Notes under the pieces: model-generated
What the model was told of the DNA's origin: nothing
The model's database searches: none
The model's input: only the letters and a program-made list of their open reading frames with translations
Assembly (NCBI GenBank): GCA_025618425.1
Contig: CM046847.1
Location: 12,389,468 to 12,453,467 of the forward strand
Length of the DNA: 64,000 nucleotides
Source of the DNA: Heliocidaris tuberculata
Lineage: Eukaryota; Echinodermata; Echinoidea; Camarodonta; Echinometridae
Direction: 5' to 3'
Position numbers and translations under genes: made by a program
Shown here: piece after piece, positions 33,110 through 43,011 of the stretch
Layout of the letters: each line of letters begins with the position of its first letter
How positions within the stretch are numbered: the stretch's first letter is position 1

Positions 33110-33320
33110 TTCAGTCATGCGATGAAATCCCTCTGGATGCATGACATATAATTTTTCAATATCTAAGCTTATCTGACCATCGTAAAGTTGGCATTTATTT
33201 TCCGTATCTGTATAGACTTGTAGTAAATCATTTCAAGTTCGGTGGCAATTGCCTCTGATAAAGGGAGCGTCAACAAAAAAAATAATAATTAAAAAAAAAT
33301 TAAAATGGCCGCACTGAAGT
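33110..33320. repeat. local direct repeat, unit 1
   Basis: Unit marked by GATGAAATCCCTCTGGATGC, TATCTGACCATCGTAAAG, TAGTAAATCA and GGGAGCGTCAA. Units 2 (33515-33715) and 3 (33765-33807 plus 34788-34925) follow in the same orientation. Confidence 0.8.
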
Positions 33321-33366
33321 CAACAGAGAACGCTTCCTCTAAAGAAAATTGGAGGTAATACAGTTT

Positions 33367-33470
33367 GTCATGTTTTTTGTTTTTGTTTTTGTTTTTGTTT
33401 TTGTTTTTGTTTGTTTGTTTGTTTGTTTTTATTTTTGTTTTTGTTTGTTGTTGTTGTTTTTTTTTTGAGG
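33367..33470. repeat. (TTTTTG)n microsatellite
   Basis: TTTTTG/TTTG repeats ending in poly-T. The Lys/Asn/Thr minus-strand frame across it is a repeat product. Confidence 0.9.
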
Positions 33471-33514
33471 GGGGTTGCATTTTCTGTATAAATTCAACAC
33501 TGCTTCTCCTCACT

Positions 33515-33715
33515 GTGCGATGAAATCACCCTGGATGCCTGGTATATAATTTGTCAATATCTAATCTTATCTGACCATCGTAAAGCCTGCATCTATTTGC
33601 TGCATCTATAGACTTTTAGTAAATCAATCTGAGTTCGGCGGAAAATCCCCTCGAAGATACAGAGAGCGTCAAGAAAAAATGACGGCAATACCGCACTAAA
33701 GTGAGCAGGATATGT
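33515..33715. repeat. local direct repeat, unit 2
   Basis: Same word order as unit 1: GATGAAATCACCCTGGATGC, TATCTGACCATCGTAAAG, TTTTAGTAAATCAATCTGAG and GAGAGCGTCAAG. Confidence 0.8.
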
Positions 33716-33807
33716 TTTTCTTATATTAGCTTAGGATCCAGGGATAGAAATTCATCAGGTACTTAATCATGAAAACTCCCTCTCATGCCTGGAAAATAGT
33801 TATTTAA

Positions 33808-34784
33808 AGGCCCGGTCACACCGCCAGAACTTTGCTGGAGCGTTCCTGGAGCGGTGAAAAAAATTCATCACCGCTCGTAACCGTTCACCACCGTTTAACA
33901 GAAGTTGGCCCCCGTTAAGGCAACGCCGTATACGCTCGGCCACCGCTGATGGTCCCTCCTACCGCTCCGAAAGTTTTGAGCTGCACAAAATATTGCGAGC
34001 GGTGAGGAGCGGGCAATTTTCCGCTCCGGCAAAGTTCACCACCGCTCCAACAACGCCCAGTCAAAGTTTGGCACCGCTAGACGCAAGTTCGTGGACGCTT
34101 GGGTCCGCTAGGCCAACGCAGAAATCTTGAACGCTGGACCACCGCTGCTTCGCCAGCTTTGCCCGGGCGGTGATGAAACGTTGCACAAACTTTGGTGGAG
34201 CGGTTGTAAGCGTTTTACGAGCGGACACGGGATTGCTGGAACGGTGTCGGGCGTTGAAGCAGCGATCCATTGCGGTGATGAACTTTGGTTTGGCGTTGGT
34301 ATGGAGGTGTCGGAGCGGGACCAGAATTTGGCTGTAAATACGGGGAGAAATGGACCAGGAGCCCAGCTGCCTGCTCAGTAATGATCTTCTTGGAGGCTGC
34401 TGCCTTTCCTTCTCCAGCCTTCCTCTTCTTTTGTCCACGTGGCATGATGAACTTCAACTATCGACTTCTATCAAAAATCTATCAGAACTTCTATCAAAGC
34501 GATCCGTTCAGCTCCGTAGTCAAAAGCGGTATGCCGCTAAACCAACTTTAAACCCCCGCCGAGCCAACGCCCGCATGCGCAGAACGCCGCTCTATCAACG
34601 CTCGCGTCACCGCTAAACCAACGCTAAAGCAACGCCGGCTTCAGCGGTGCACCGCTAAGGCAACGCCCGTGTTTTCGATTTTTTTCCCATTTTGTGCGCG
34701 GTGACGAGCATTGTCGAAATTCTGCCCCCTCTCCCTACCGTTCAAGGAACGCTCCAACAAAGTTCGGGCGGTGTGACCGGGCCT
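33808..34784. mobile_element. 977-bp TIR element, AGGCCCGGTCACACCG family
   Basis: The ends are AGGCCCGGTCACACCGCC and the exact inverse, continuing GAACTTTG...GGAGCGTTCC on both sides. A 3-bp TAA flank (33805-33807, 34785-34787) fits a Harbinger-type TWA duplication. It is clearly more GC-rich than its surroundings and saturated with the words CACCGCT, AACGCC and GGAGCGG in both orientations. It lies inside unit 3 of a local repeat, so the empty site can be read from units 1 and 2. No transposase is seen. A lysine/alanine-rich minus-strand open frame is treated separately. Confidence 0.88.
34215..34442 (-). other. open frame inside the AGGCCCGG element, possibly captured sequence
   Basis: The minus-strand ATG at 34442 opens MPRGQKKRKAGEGKAAASKK, then ITEQAAGLL, and runs on into element sequence. 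The first 25 or so codons use different words from the CACCGCT/AACGCC background of the element, suggesting inserted or captured DNA. The later part is element-like. It is not a known domain to me. Coding is unproven; an unrelated 125-codon frame (34061-34438) overlaps in another phase. Confidence 0.3.
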
Positions 34785-34787
34785 TAA

Positions 34788-34925
34788 ATATCTTGTATCA
34801 TCTAACCATCGTAAAGTTGGCATATACGTGTATATGCCGGATCTGTATAGACTAGTAGTAAATCGCTCCGAGTTCGGATGCATATTGACTCTAAGATACA
34901 GGGAGCATAAAAAAACGACATGAAT
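34788..34925. repeat. local direct repeat, unit 3 (right part)
   Basis: Resumes after the inserted element with ATCTAACCATCGTAAAG, TAGTAGTAAATCGCTCCGAG and AGGGAGCATAA. The left part is 33765-33807. Confidence 0.75.
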
Positions 34926-36236
34926 TCATAGTGAGAGTGATTTTTTTTCTTTGAGGTCCCAAAACATAATTTTTTTCTTCTCGACTATTATTTAGAACAT
35001 TTAGAAATATAATATGAAAGTTCTATCTTTATAATTGCACTTGTCTCAAATATTTTTTTTTTTAAATCTCCTGATAATATGTTGCGGAATCTCAAGCAAA
35101 TATTGCTTAACACACCTTTATTATGAGTTTATTTCCAAATCATCCATAAAATTCAAACTAAGTAAAAAAAAAAAAAAAGACTTTTGACAATTCTGCTATT
35201 TTGTGTTAATCAGTTTGCAATAAATTTTGGGTCCTATATTCATGATATTGCTAATGAGGTTATAAAATCACTCTTTAAAAGAAAATATTACATTTGCGTT
35301 TATTATTATAATTATAATAATTGTTCATTACTTTTAAAGGTGCGGATGTAGCATGTTTTGAAATCAAATTCTTGAACCACAATACGTAGAGTGCCCACGG
35401 TGTCGCATACGTCATTCTATTTTGCGGGAGATTGAAGGTCAGTGCGCAATCATTGATGAATATCGTGCATGTTCCGAGACTAAACTTGAAACGATGTAGC
35501 AAGTTTTAGAACTAAACTGTTTTCTATGTGGACAGGTTTTTTTTTCTTTATTAGTATTATTATTTTTTTATTTTTTTTTATTTTTTTAAAATATGGATGT
35601 ATATAGCATTTTTTCGAACCAAACTCTTCAAAATACAGTGGTCAATATAGGAAAAGCAGCCTGCGCCTTTGAATGTTTTAAACAGAAATATGGCCTGTAA
35701 ATGCTTTGAATCGCCATCATCGTTATCGTCATCATCCGCATCACTATCATCACCAAGTCTTCATCAACATCATTATCACCACCATCCTCAACGTCATTGT
35801 ACGGAGAGCAAACGTGTTATTTATAAGCTTGTTACAAATGCGGGAAAGTGTACGTAATTAAGATGGCACGATTGTTGTAAAGATAGCCCATAACATGTAC
35901 TCGGTAGAGCCGGTGTATCAGCTTTCCTTATACCTAATGAATAATCAATTATCCCACACCTGCGACGGAGGGTTTCCAAGTATTAATCCTTTTACCATTA
36001 TTGAGATTAAAGGACTGCATATACCATTTATTCCTCTTATTTTGTCCATGTTAATTCCTGAGGCTGATCGCTAAAAATTCAATCATATACCAGCGTCAAC
36101 CTGCAGGTAAATCATGCATAATATCTGTGCCGCTCCCCTCATTGGATTGCCTGATTTTCTTTACACTTGAATACCCTTCTGAGATGCTCTCCGCCCAACA
36201 GATATGATTGGACTAGTCAAAATAAGAAAGTTCAAA
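34926..36236. other. stretch without recognised genes
   Basis: AT-rich. Poly-A at 35164-35178, T-runs near 35050 and 35560, and an imperfect (ATC)n at 35715-35790. A faint direct similarity between 35340-35395 and 35592-35645 (GGATGTA...GAACCA/CAAACTCTTC) hints at an old repeat. Confidence 0.4.
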
Positions 36237-36244
36237 AAAGACAT

Positions 36245-36686
36245 CACAAGCGAAGCTGAGGAGGGGGGGGGGAGCAGGGGGCAGACTGCCCCCTAACAAC
36301 CTTTTCCCCAAAAAATTGTGCGCCCCTCCTTGTCGAACTGGAATTTGTGTGTGTGTGTGTGTGTGTTTTGCTTTGATTATGGAGGAAAACTGAACCCCTC
36401 AAAAGCAGCCCCCCCCCCCCACTGAGTGACTTTCGAATGGCTGACCCCCTAAAAAATCTGCCCCCCCACATTTATTTTTTTTTTTTTTTTTTTTTGCTTG
36501 CCAGAGAATTATGAAGGAAAACTGAGCCCCATAAAATCCGATTACCCCCCCCCCCCCCCCACTGAGCGACTTTTGGAGGGCTGGCGAGAAGGAAAAAAAA
36601 ATACGAATCTCCCTCCAAGCAGTTCCCCAAAGTTTGCAGTCCTGCATTTGTGTGCCCCCTTCTACAAAATCCTGGCTACGCCACTG
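36245..36686 (-). mobile_element. hAT-like element, CAGTGGCGTA family, with 8-bp TSD
   Basis: A 442-bp element. The right end is the inverse of CAGTGGCGTAGCCAGG; the left end CACAAGCGAAGCTGAGG is a decayed match. A perfect 8-bp duplication AAAGACAT flanks it (36237-36244, 36687-36694). The interior holds a ~100-bp module (poly-C, GAGCGACTTTTGGAGGGCTG, TCTCCCTCCAAGCAG) related to the element at 57383-57877, in inverse orientation. Contains poly-C, poly-T and (GT)n. No coding capacity. Confidence 0.87.
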
Positions 36687-36694
36687 AAAGACAT

Positions 36695-37724
36695 CGAAGA
36701 ATTTGATAAGGTTAAATAAGAAGAAACGTTATGAAAAGGCAAGGACGAAAATCGTTCTTGATATGTGGAGGGGGGGGGGGGGGAGGGGCACACTATTTCT
36801 CAGATTTGGGGGTTGTCGTGCCTATTTACTAAAAAAATATCTGACAAAGCTAAGAAAAAGAAGCCTCAAATAGGACAAAGAAATGCCGTTTTGATTTATT
36901 TATTTGGCAAATATAAAAAAGACCAAAAATTGTAAGAGACATTTGAATGAATTGCAGCCCGTACATAATCTCTTTCTTACTTACCGTAGTTTCCATTTAT
37001 AGTTTTATTCTTGGACGATATTCAGTCTTCATTTTTCTCTACTTTCCTTTCAGATATCACCCCCCCCCCCCTCCCCACTCCCCGTACGTTAATCTCCTGG
37101 TTTTGACTGAAACCGATATAACCATTCTCTTCAATTCATAAACTATTTTTTACTTACAAAGCCTATTTATACAAAACCAATAATTTGACTTACTTTTGTC
37201 ATACGATTCCAGAAAACTTTGTATACCGATTACAAAAATGGAATGAGTATATTCGTATTTAGTTCAATCACATATTTTTGGGGTTATTACTGAGCCTTTT
37301 GGGTCAACAGATGATATAAAATAGAATGAAGGTAGATGTGTAATTAAGCATTGCGGAAATCTTTCGATACTGGACTGGCGGTAAAACGTATCGGCCATAA
37401 ATCATGCGTAATCTACTCGCAAGCGTGCCACCGAAAGAGAATCAGGCGAGTCTTGAAAATGTCACTGACGTTTAAAAAGCACAAAATTCATGGCAACGAT
37501 GGAATTCTTTTTTTATTTTGTTTTTCGTCAAATATGCATTAGAGGCAGATGGAATTATGAGGTCAATGAATAATTAATTAAAAGATAATACTTGAGAGTT
37601 TCCAAGAAACGGAATTTTTCCTATTATCCAAAAACAGAGCCAAATCTTTCTCAATTATAATTTCCGACTCGCCTGTCATCTGTGTTTTGATTAATTTAAA
37701 AAGGATTCGATACAAACTCATAAG
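36695..37724. other. stretch without recognised features
   Basis: Poly-G at 36770-36783, poly-C at about 37060-37072, otherwise AT-rich DNA with no coding signal. Confidence 0.45.
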
Positions 37725-38814
37725 TACATAGAAGATGATGAAGAAATAGCCACTGCTTTTAATGACTTTTTCGTTAATATGAATACACCCATTCAGAGGA
37801 GGGTGAACAAGATATCCACTCTTTATATGACATTGGTTATAATTATAGAAATCAAGATTTGTTTGAATTTTCGTCTGTAGATGATGATATGATTTTTTTT
37901 TTGAAGAATATAAAGCGTGTGAATAGGTGCGAAACCCTTAAAAATGTCAAAAATTACAATTCTACCTTATATTACCAATTTTATTAATCAGTCTTTTTCA
38001 CAAGGTAATTATCCTGATGCATGGAAATGCGCTAAAATAATACCCATTTATATCAACAACAAAAAAAAAAAAGGGTGATCATTCTGATTCAAACAACTAT
38101 CGCCCTATCTAATTTTTTTCAAATTGTTAGCGAAATCCTCGAACAAATTTATTGCTTACAAAGAGGGGTTTTTTTGAAAATCTTACAGAAAAGTCTATTC
38201 TAGACAAAGCTCAATTTGGTTTCAGACCTGGCCATTCAACTGCAGCAGCCCTAGCTTCAATGACGGGTAGTCGTGATTTTGACAGTGTAAACACATCTGT
38301 TTTGTTGCATATCATTAAATTGGATCAGGGAGGTGGAGGAGAGATCTTCCACTTCCCTGATTGGATGTACTGACAATACACTCTCCTGGTTCAACTCTTA
38401 TTTGAACTTAAGGTTACAACATGTTGCATATCTCAAAGGGAACATTTCAGAATGAAGAAGTATCTCACTGGAGTATCGCAAGGGTCGATATTAGGCCCGC
38501 TTTTCTTCCTCATCCAGATCAATAAATTACCAAGAGTTATAAAAAAAAATGGTCATGTAACGATGTATGCTGACGATACTTCCCTATTTTTATGTGGCTC
38601 CAATGTAAGTGAAATACAAGCAGCAACGCAAAAAGATATAACAGCAGTTACAGGGAATGGTTAGAAAATAATAAACTGAAATTGAATGTTGAAAAAAAAA
38701 GTATATGGTGGTGATAGGATCCCAACAAAAACTGAAGGTTTATTACAAATTATGTTCAGGTATAAATATTAAATTTGACGGAGTTGATATCAACAGAATA
38801 CACAGCACAAAGTA
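37725..38814 (+). mobile_element. LINE-A, part 1: RT domain (CR1/L2-like), broken
   Basis: The plus-strand motif order is that of a non-LTR RT: IATAFNDFFVN (about 37745), ITNFINQSFSQGNYPDAWK (about 37970-38030), NYRPIS (about 38095), QFGFRPGHST (about 38212), then after a frameshift GVSQGSILGPLFF (about 38465) and MYADDTSLF (about 38562, intact YADD), then KLKLNVEK (about 38675). Several frameshifts and stops show decay. The frame is cut at 38800-38814 by a later insertion and resumes at about 40712 with YLGVQIDDRLSW. The target-site string CACAGCACAAAGTA (38801-38814) is echoed imperfectly by ACAGTGCACAGTA (40711-40723). Confidence 0.9.
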
Positions 38815-39509
38815 AAAGAGAACGGCCTCATTCGATGGGCAGTAAAACAGAGTGGAGAGGGAAAGAACTAGCACATCAATGATGTGGCGCTCATCCGGCA
38901 TGCAGCAAAGAAATTGATGCAATTTGTACTTTGAACACAGTAGACATTGTAATGAATCGATGAAATGTACATGTATTGGTTACATGCATGTACAGATGAT
39001 GAAGTGCCTATTGCAGATCTGGCTAAATGTGGTTTTGGAAGGAGACAGTGACATGTAGATATGAATGAAAGTCTGGAAATTGACAACTCAAGTTGCACGA
39101 CTTCAGTTAAAAGATTTTGGGGAATGTAAATTTTAATAGTTTTACTGTGTGACAGAGAAATTTGAAATAAAGCATAAAGTTAGTCAAGGTGAGGTATCTC
39201 TACCAACTGTGAAATCTTTATTGAGAGAGATTTGAAGGTTAAGATTTGTAATAAAAGAGAAAAGCACTGAATGACATAAGTTATGCATTGGTGTAAAAAA
39301 AGAATTTTAAGGTTGGGACATTTAAGGGTGGCTTCAGTGCATTGTCCCTCACTGTTTCAAGTCTTTATTAGCTCATACCCGCTATTGTTGACCACTGTCA
39401 CTTCTGGGTTCTCGGTTCTGTCGATGATGTCGACAGAAATCATGTAGAAAGGTATAGCCTTTGAAATAATCCAGCAGCCATGGGTTTCATAATGGACAGG
39501 GCAAAGAGT

Positions 39510-40345
39510 TAAAATAAATTTTGTATAAATTACCATAAATAATTTTCTAGATAAAATTTCAAAATTCCGAGTAGAAGTTCAATGAACCTCATGAAAGTCT
39601 TCCTCAATAAATGAGGAAGAAGAAGCAAGTTTTGTGATTTTGTAATAAATTTCGCATAAATTAGCATAAATAATTTTCTAGACAAAATTTCAAAATTCCA
39701 TGAAGAAGTTCAATGAACTTCATGAAAGTCTTTTAGATGGAAGAAAAAAAATCAAAATCAGTCAATAAATGAGGAAGAAGAAGCAATTTTTGTGATGTTT
39801 TAATAAATTTTGCATAAATTTGCATAAATAATTAGCATAAATTATTTTCTAGACAAAATTTTAAAATTCCGAGTAGAAGTTTAATAAACCTCATGAAAGT
39901 CTTTCAAATGGAACAAAAAAAAAATCGAAATCGGTCAATAAATGAGGAAGAAGAAGCCATTTTTGTGATCTTTTTAATAAATTTCGCATAAATTAGCATA
40001 AATAATTTTCTGGACAAAATTTCAAATTTCCGAGTAGAAGTTCAATGAACCTCATGAAAGTCTTTCAGATGGAAAAAAAAATCGAAATCGGTCAATAAAT
40101 GAGGAAGAAGAAGCAATTTTTGTGATTTTTGAATAAATATCGCATAAATTAGCATAATTAATTTTGTAGACAAAATTTCAAAATTCTGTGTAGAAGTTCA
40201 ATGAACCTCATGAAAGTCTTTCAGATGGAACAAAAAAAATCGAAATCGGTCAATAAATGAGGAAGGAGAAGCAATTTTTGTGATTTTTGAGAAATGCGCA
40301 TAAATTAGCATATTTAATGAGTTTCAAAATTCTGTGTAGAAGTTT
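39510..40345. repeat. six-copy tandem repeat, period ~130-170 bp
   Basis: Each unit carries CATAAATTAGCATAAATAATTTTCTAGACAAAATTTCAAAATTCCG-like words in sequence, then GTAGAAGTTCAATGAACCTC, ATGAAAGTCTTTCAGATGG and CAATAAATGAGGAAGAAG. The AAAATTCC anchor falls near 39561, 39692, 39863, 40024, 40180 and 40326. Confidence 0.92.
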
Positions 40346-40440
40346 CGAATCCCCCACCTAGTGCTATCATATAAAGCAAACGGAATTAAAATCGGGTAAG
40401 AAATGGCGAAGAAGAAGCATTTTGAAATTGTGGACGGACG

Positions 40441-40490
40441 ACAGACGAAGGACGGACGGACGGACGGACGGACGACGGACGACGGACGCC
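40441..40490. repeat. (ACGG)n microsatellite
   Basis: GGACGGACGGACGG run between the six-copy satellite and the terminal hairpin of the nested element. Confidence 0.93.
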
Positions 40491-40678
40491 TCGCCACGGC
40501 ATAAGCTCATCTGGCCCATTCGGGCCGGATGAGCTAAAAAGAGAGGAAGACGGAGGAAGAGATGGATGGATTGTATTAAAGAGGATGGAGCTGAAGTAGA
40601 TTTGGAGTTAGTAAATGACAGAACTAAATGGAGGGCGGTGACGAGAAGACCCGACTCCCACTGAGGGGATTCACGGGC

Positions 40679-40711
<33 letters not shown>

Positions 40712-40969
40712 CAGTGCACAGTATCTAGGAGTACAGATAGACGATAGATTATCATGGCAAGAGCATGTTGACTCTGTATGTAAAAATGTGTGTTCCAGTC
40801 TAGCTATGTTAGAGAGAGCAAAACCATTTATCGACCGAGGTACATTAAAATTAATTTATAACTGTTTAATCCACAGTCAGATCGACTATTGCAGTGAGGT
40901 CTGGGGACTCCGGTTTTTATCTCAAACAAATCAAATAACTAAACTCCAGGATCGTGCCGTTAGAATCAG
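40712..40969 (+). mobile_element. LINE-A, part 2
   Basis: Continues LINE-A: YLGVQIDDRLSWQEHV, MLERAKPFIDRGTLKLIYNC, HSQIDYCSEVWG and KLQDRAVRI, the usual thumb/C-terminal motifs after the RT core. It is cut at about 40969 by a second insertion. Confidence 0.88.
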
Positions 40970-41464
40970 ATTTCAGATTCAGATTCAAAATACATTTATT
41001 TCCTTTTCATAATTAAATAAATATAAAACGAAATGTACATTCACGAAAAAAAAACATGGTGGAAAGAGGTGAGGGTCCCAGGAAGCACATGGCTTGTGGT
41101 GGGGTCACCTTTACAATACATATTTACATATGTAATATTTTACAACAATTATTACATACAAAAATATCTAAGAGATAAAAAAAGAAAAGAACAATTTAAA
41201 AAATAAAAATAAATATGCAGTATATGCTACTGACTATATTGTACGAAGTATATTTGTGTACAGTACGAGGAAATGTATGGAGTGAAGAGCAATGCCAATT
41301 ATTTCACGCCTTCTGTACAACGATTTAAGCAATTAGGAGGGTCTTCATTTTTTGGAGTTTAGGTGTGTGTTTATCTTTAAATGCCTTATAACATATCACC
41401 ACATTTTATTAGAACAATTTTCAATATATTTCTGAAGTATGCAGAGTCAACACGCGATATGCAG
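40970..41464 (-). mobile_element. insertion 2 in LINE-A: 3' end of a minus-strand LINE
   Basis: Read on the minus strand the segment ends in GAAATAAATGTATTTTGAATC then (TGAATC)n, a tail like the one on the LINE at 29808-30690. The rest is non-coding, consistent with 3' UTR of a 5'-truncated LINE. Confidence 0.65.
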
Positions 41465-41472
41465 GCAAAAAT

Positions 41473-41733
41473 CGGGTCCGCTCGCTATTCATAGAAAACC
41501 GCTATTCATAGAAAACCACTATTCATTCCTTATGAGTAGTCATGAACAGTGGTCATTATTAAAGGATGTCCTTATAGATAGCAAGGAATTTTGTCTATGG
41601 TTTGCTCGCTATTCAGAAGGACCGCTATTCGTACAAGACCGCTATTCATTTAGTCACGCGTTATGGGTAGCGGTCCTTATGAATAAGTGGTCCTCATGAA
41701 TAGCGGTCCTTATATGACTAGCGAGGTTACCCC
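41473..41733 (-). mobile_element. hAT-like MITE, GGGGT...CTCGCTA family, copy 2
   Basis: A 261-bp inverted copy of 6284-6531, with ends GGGTCCGCTCGCTA and TAGCGAGGTTACCCC and an interior of CGCTATTCAT / GAATAGCGGTCCTTAT blocks. A perfect 8-bp target duplication GCAAAAAT flanks it (41465-41472, 41734-41741). It lies at or inside insertion 2, next to where LINE-A resumes. Confidence 0.88.
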
Positions 41734-41741
41734 GCAAAAAT

Positions 41742-42250
41742 AACTTAGTCATCCCTAAATGCAAAACAGAATATTTCAAACGATCTTTTATTTATTCTGC
41801 AATGAAGAATTTTAACCCTTTACCGTTAGACATTAAAAACTGTAAAACTCTTGCAAGTTGTAACCCTTACTGTGCAATGGTGCCACCTAGCTCAGACTAC
41901 ACACAATAAGAGTATTTATGTGGCAAACAAAGAATAAGAAAAATCTTTAAAGTGTCTCCTGTTATTCAATGATTATATAGAATCATATGTATTTTTTAAG
42001 CTGATACTACTGCTTTGTATCATGTTGTTTCGTTATCAGAGCTACTTTGAATGTTGCCGATTGTGTATTAGTGTATAACGATTGCATATCCATTGTATAT
42101 ATATTACTGCCTCTTATGTTATTATACAATATAAGGTTTTATTCATTTTGTTTTGTGTGTGTGCAGGGCCCCTTGTGATACCAGCATTTTCGAAAGGGCA
42201 CCCTGTTGAAATACTGTTTAAAAAAATGAATGAAAAAAAAAAAACATACG
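41742..42250 (+). mobile_element. LINE-A, part 3: C-terminus and 3' UTR
   Basis: Resumes with VIPKCKTEYFKRSFIYSAMK, then FNPLPLDIKNCKTL and a stop. The 3' UTR has GGGCCCCTTGTGATACC and GGGCACCCTGTTGAAATACT, then AATGAATGAAAAAAAAA near 42225-42245, the form of a CR1/L2-group 3' end. About 50 residues that should sit between KLQDRAVRI and this part are missing, so the second insertion came with a loss. Confidence 0.82.
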
Positions 42251-42511
42251 TTAGTAAACTAGATTTCTATTTTTTAAGGATACAATCAATTAATCGATAT
42301 ATCTTGTCTGTAAATTACTGTATAGGTTTTATAGCATATTGTCCATGTTTCACATTGTATGGGGAGTTTAATGGAGGGAATATCATTTCGTAAATGGTAC
42401 AATAATAAATTCTAGCATTCTTTGTACCTTCTATCTAAGTATTTGCCGAATGACGTATATGTCATCTGAGTTACATATCGATAAATGGCGGTATAGGCTA
42501 CGTCACCATAA
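42251..42511. other. stretch without recognised features
   Basis: AT-rich flank of LINE-A. Nothing recognised. Confidence 0.45.
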
Positions 42512-42745
42512 CAAGTGGCGTAGATACTAATTGGGGAACAAAAAAAAAACACAAAAGGAAAAGTGGGAGAAAGAAAAGAAGAGGGAAAGTGAAAAGAGGA
42601 TCCTTCGCCTAACATGCCTAATCGATGGTCTTGTAAATTCATATTTCACCCACCCATTAAGACCGACCTCCCCCCCCCCCCCCCCCCCCCCCTCCTTCAG
42701 CGATACCCGTACCCACTCAGTGGCTGAGCCAACAGTACGCCATTG
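42512..42745. mobile_element. possible CAGTGGCGTA-type element, decayed
   Basis: Left end CAAGTGGCGTAGATACTA, right end the inverse of CAATGGCGTACTGTTGG. The flanks ACCATAA and ATCATAA agree at 6 of 7 bases. Poly-C at 42669-42691 is inside. The ends are imperfect, so the call is tentative. Confidence 0.45.
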
Positions 42746-43011
42746 ATCATAAACATTCATCAAGCATCAAAAACTAAGCGTTTAGAATCCTCGACCCTTT
42801 CTTAATAGCCAACACGACAGTCTCGTCCCTTAAATATCAAGGCGGGGGTACAAGGAAAATGTCAGACAATGCAAAGATTAATCATTTTTCCCCCTGTTTT
42901 CTTCGATAGTTTTTCCCTCTCTAACTTCCCCTCCACACCGCTCACGCTTTGACGTTTTTTTCTTAATTTGCAGCCAGGGGCGAGCTCATTTTGAGAAAAA
43001 AAAACATTGTC

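Larger units (their letters stand above)
39368..40537. mobile_element. nested element with TTAGCTCAT ends and internal satellite
   Basis: The ends TTAGCTCAT (39368-39376) and ATGAGCTAA (40529-40537) are exact inverses. The interior holds six copies of a ~130-170-bp unit, then an (ACGG)n run, then a hairpin AGCTCATCTGGCCCA-TTC-GGGCCGGATGAGCT (40504-40535). Non-coding. It splits insertion 1. Confidence 0.65.
38815..40710 (+). mobile_element. insertion 1 in LINE-A (composite, RTE-like LINE end plus nested DNA element)
   Basis: This 1.9-kb block interrupts LINE-A. Its right end (40539-40664) encodes the C-terminus of another LINE: RRRKRWMDCIKED, then NDRTKWRAVTRR and a stop, in the style of RTE-like retrotransposon tails. 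A (TGA)n 3' tail follows at 40679-40710. The middle (39368-40537) is a separate nested element. The left part (38815-39367) has no recognised coding and may belong to either. Confidence 0.72.

Noticed and set aside
34061..34616. Several overlapping 80-125-codon frames
   Set aside because: They overlap in different phases in the GC-rich TIR element, where stop codons are rarer; only the short basic segment is kept as a question.
39510..40345. CRISPR array
   Set aside because: Units are 130-170 bp, tandem without unique spacers, and lie inside a eukaryotic mobile element.
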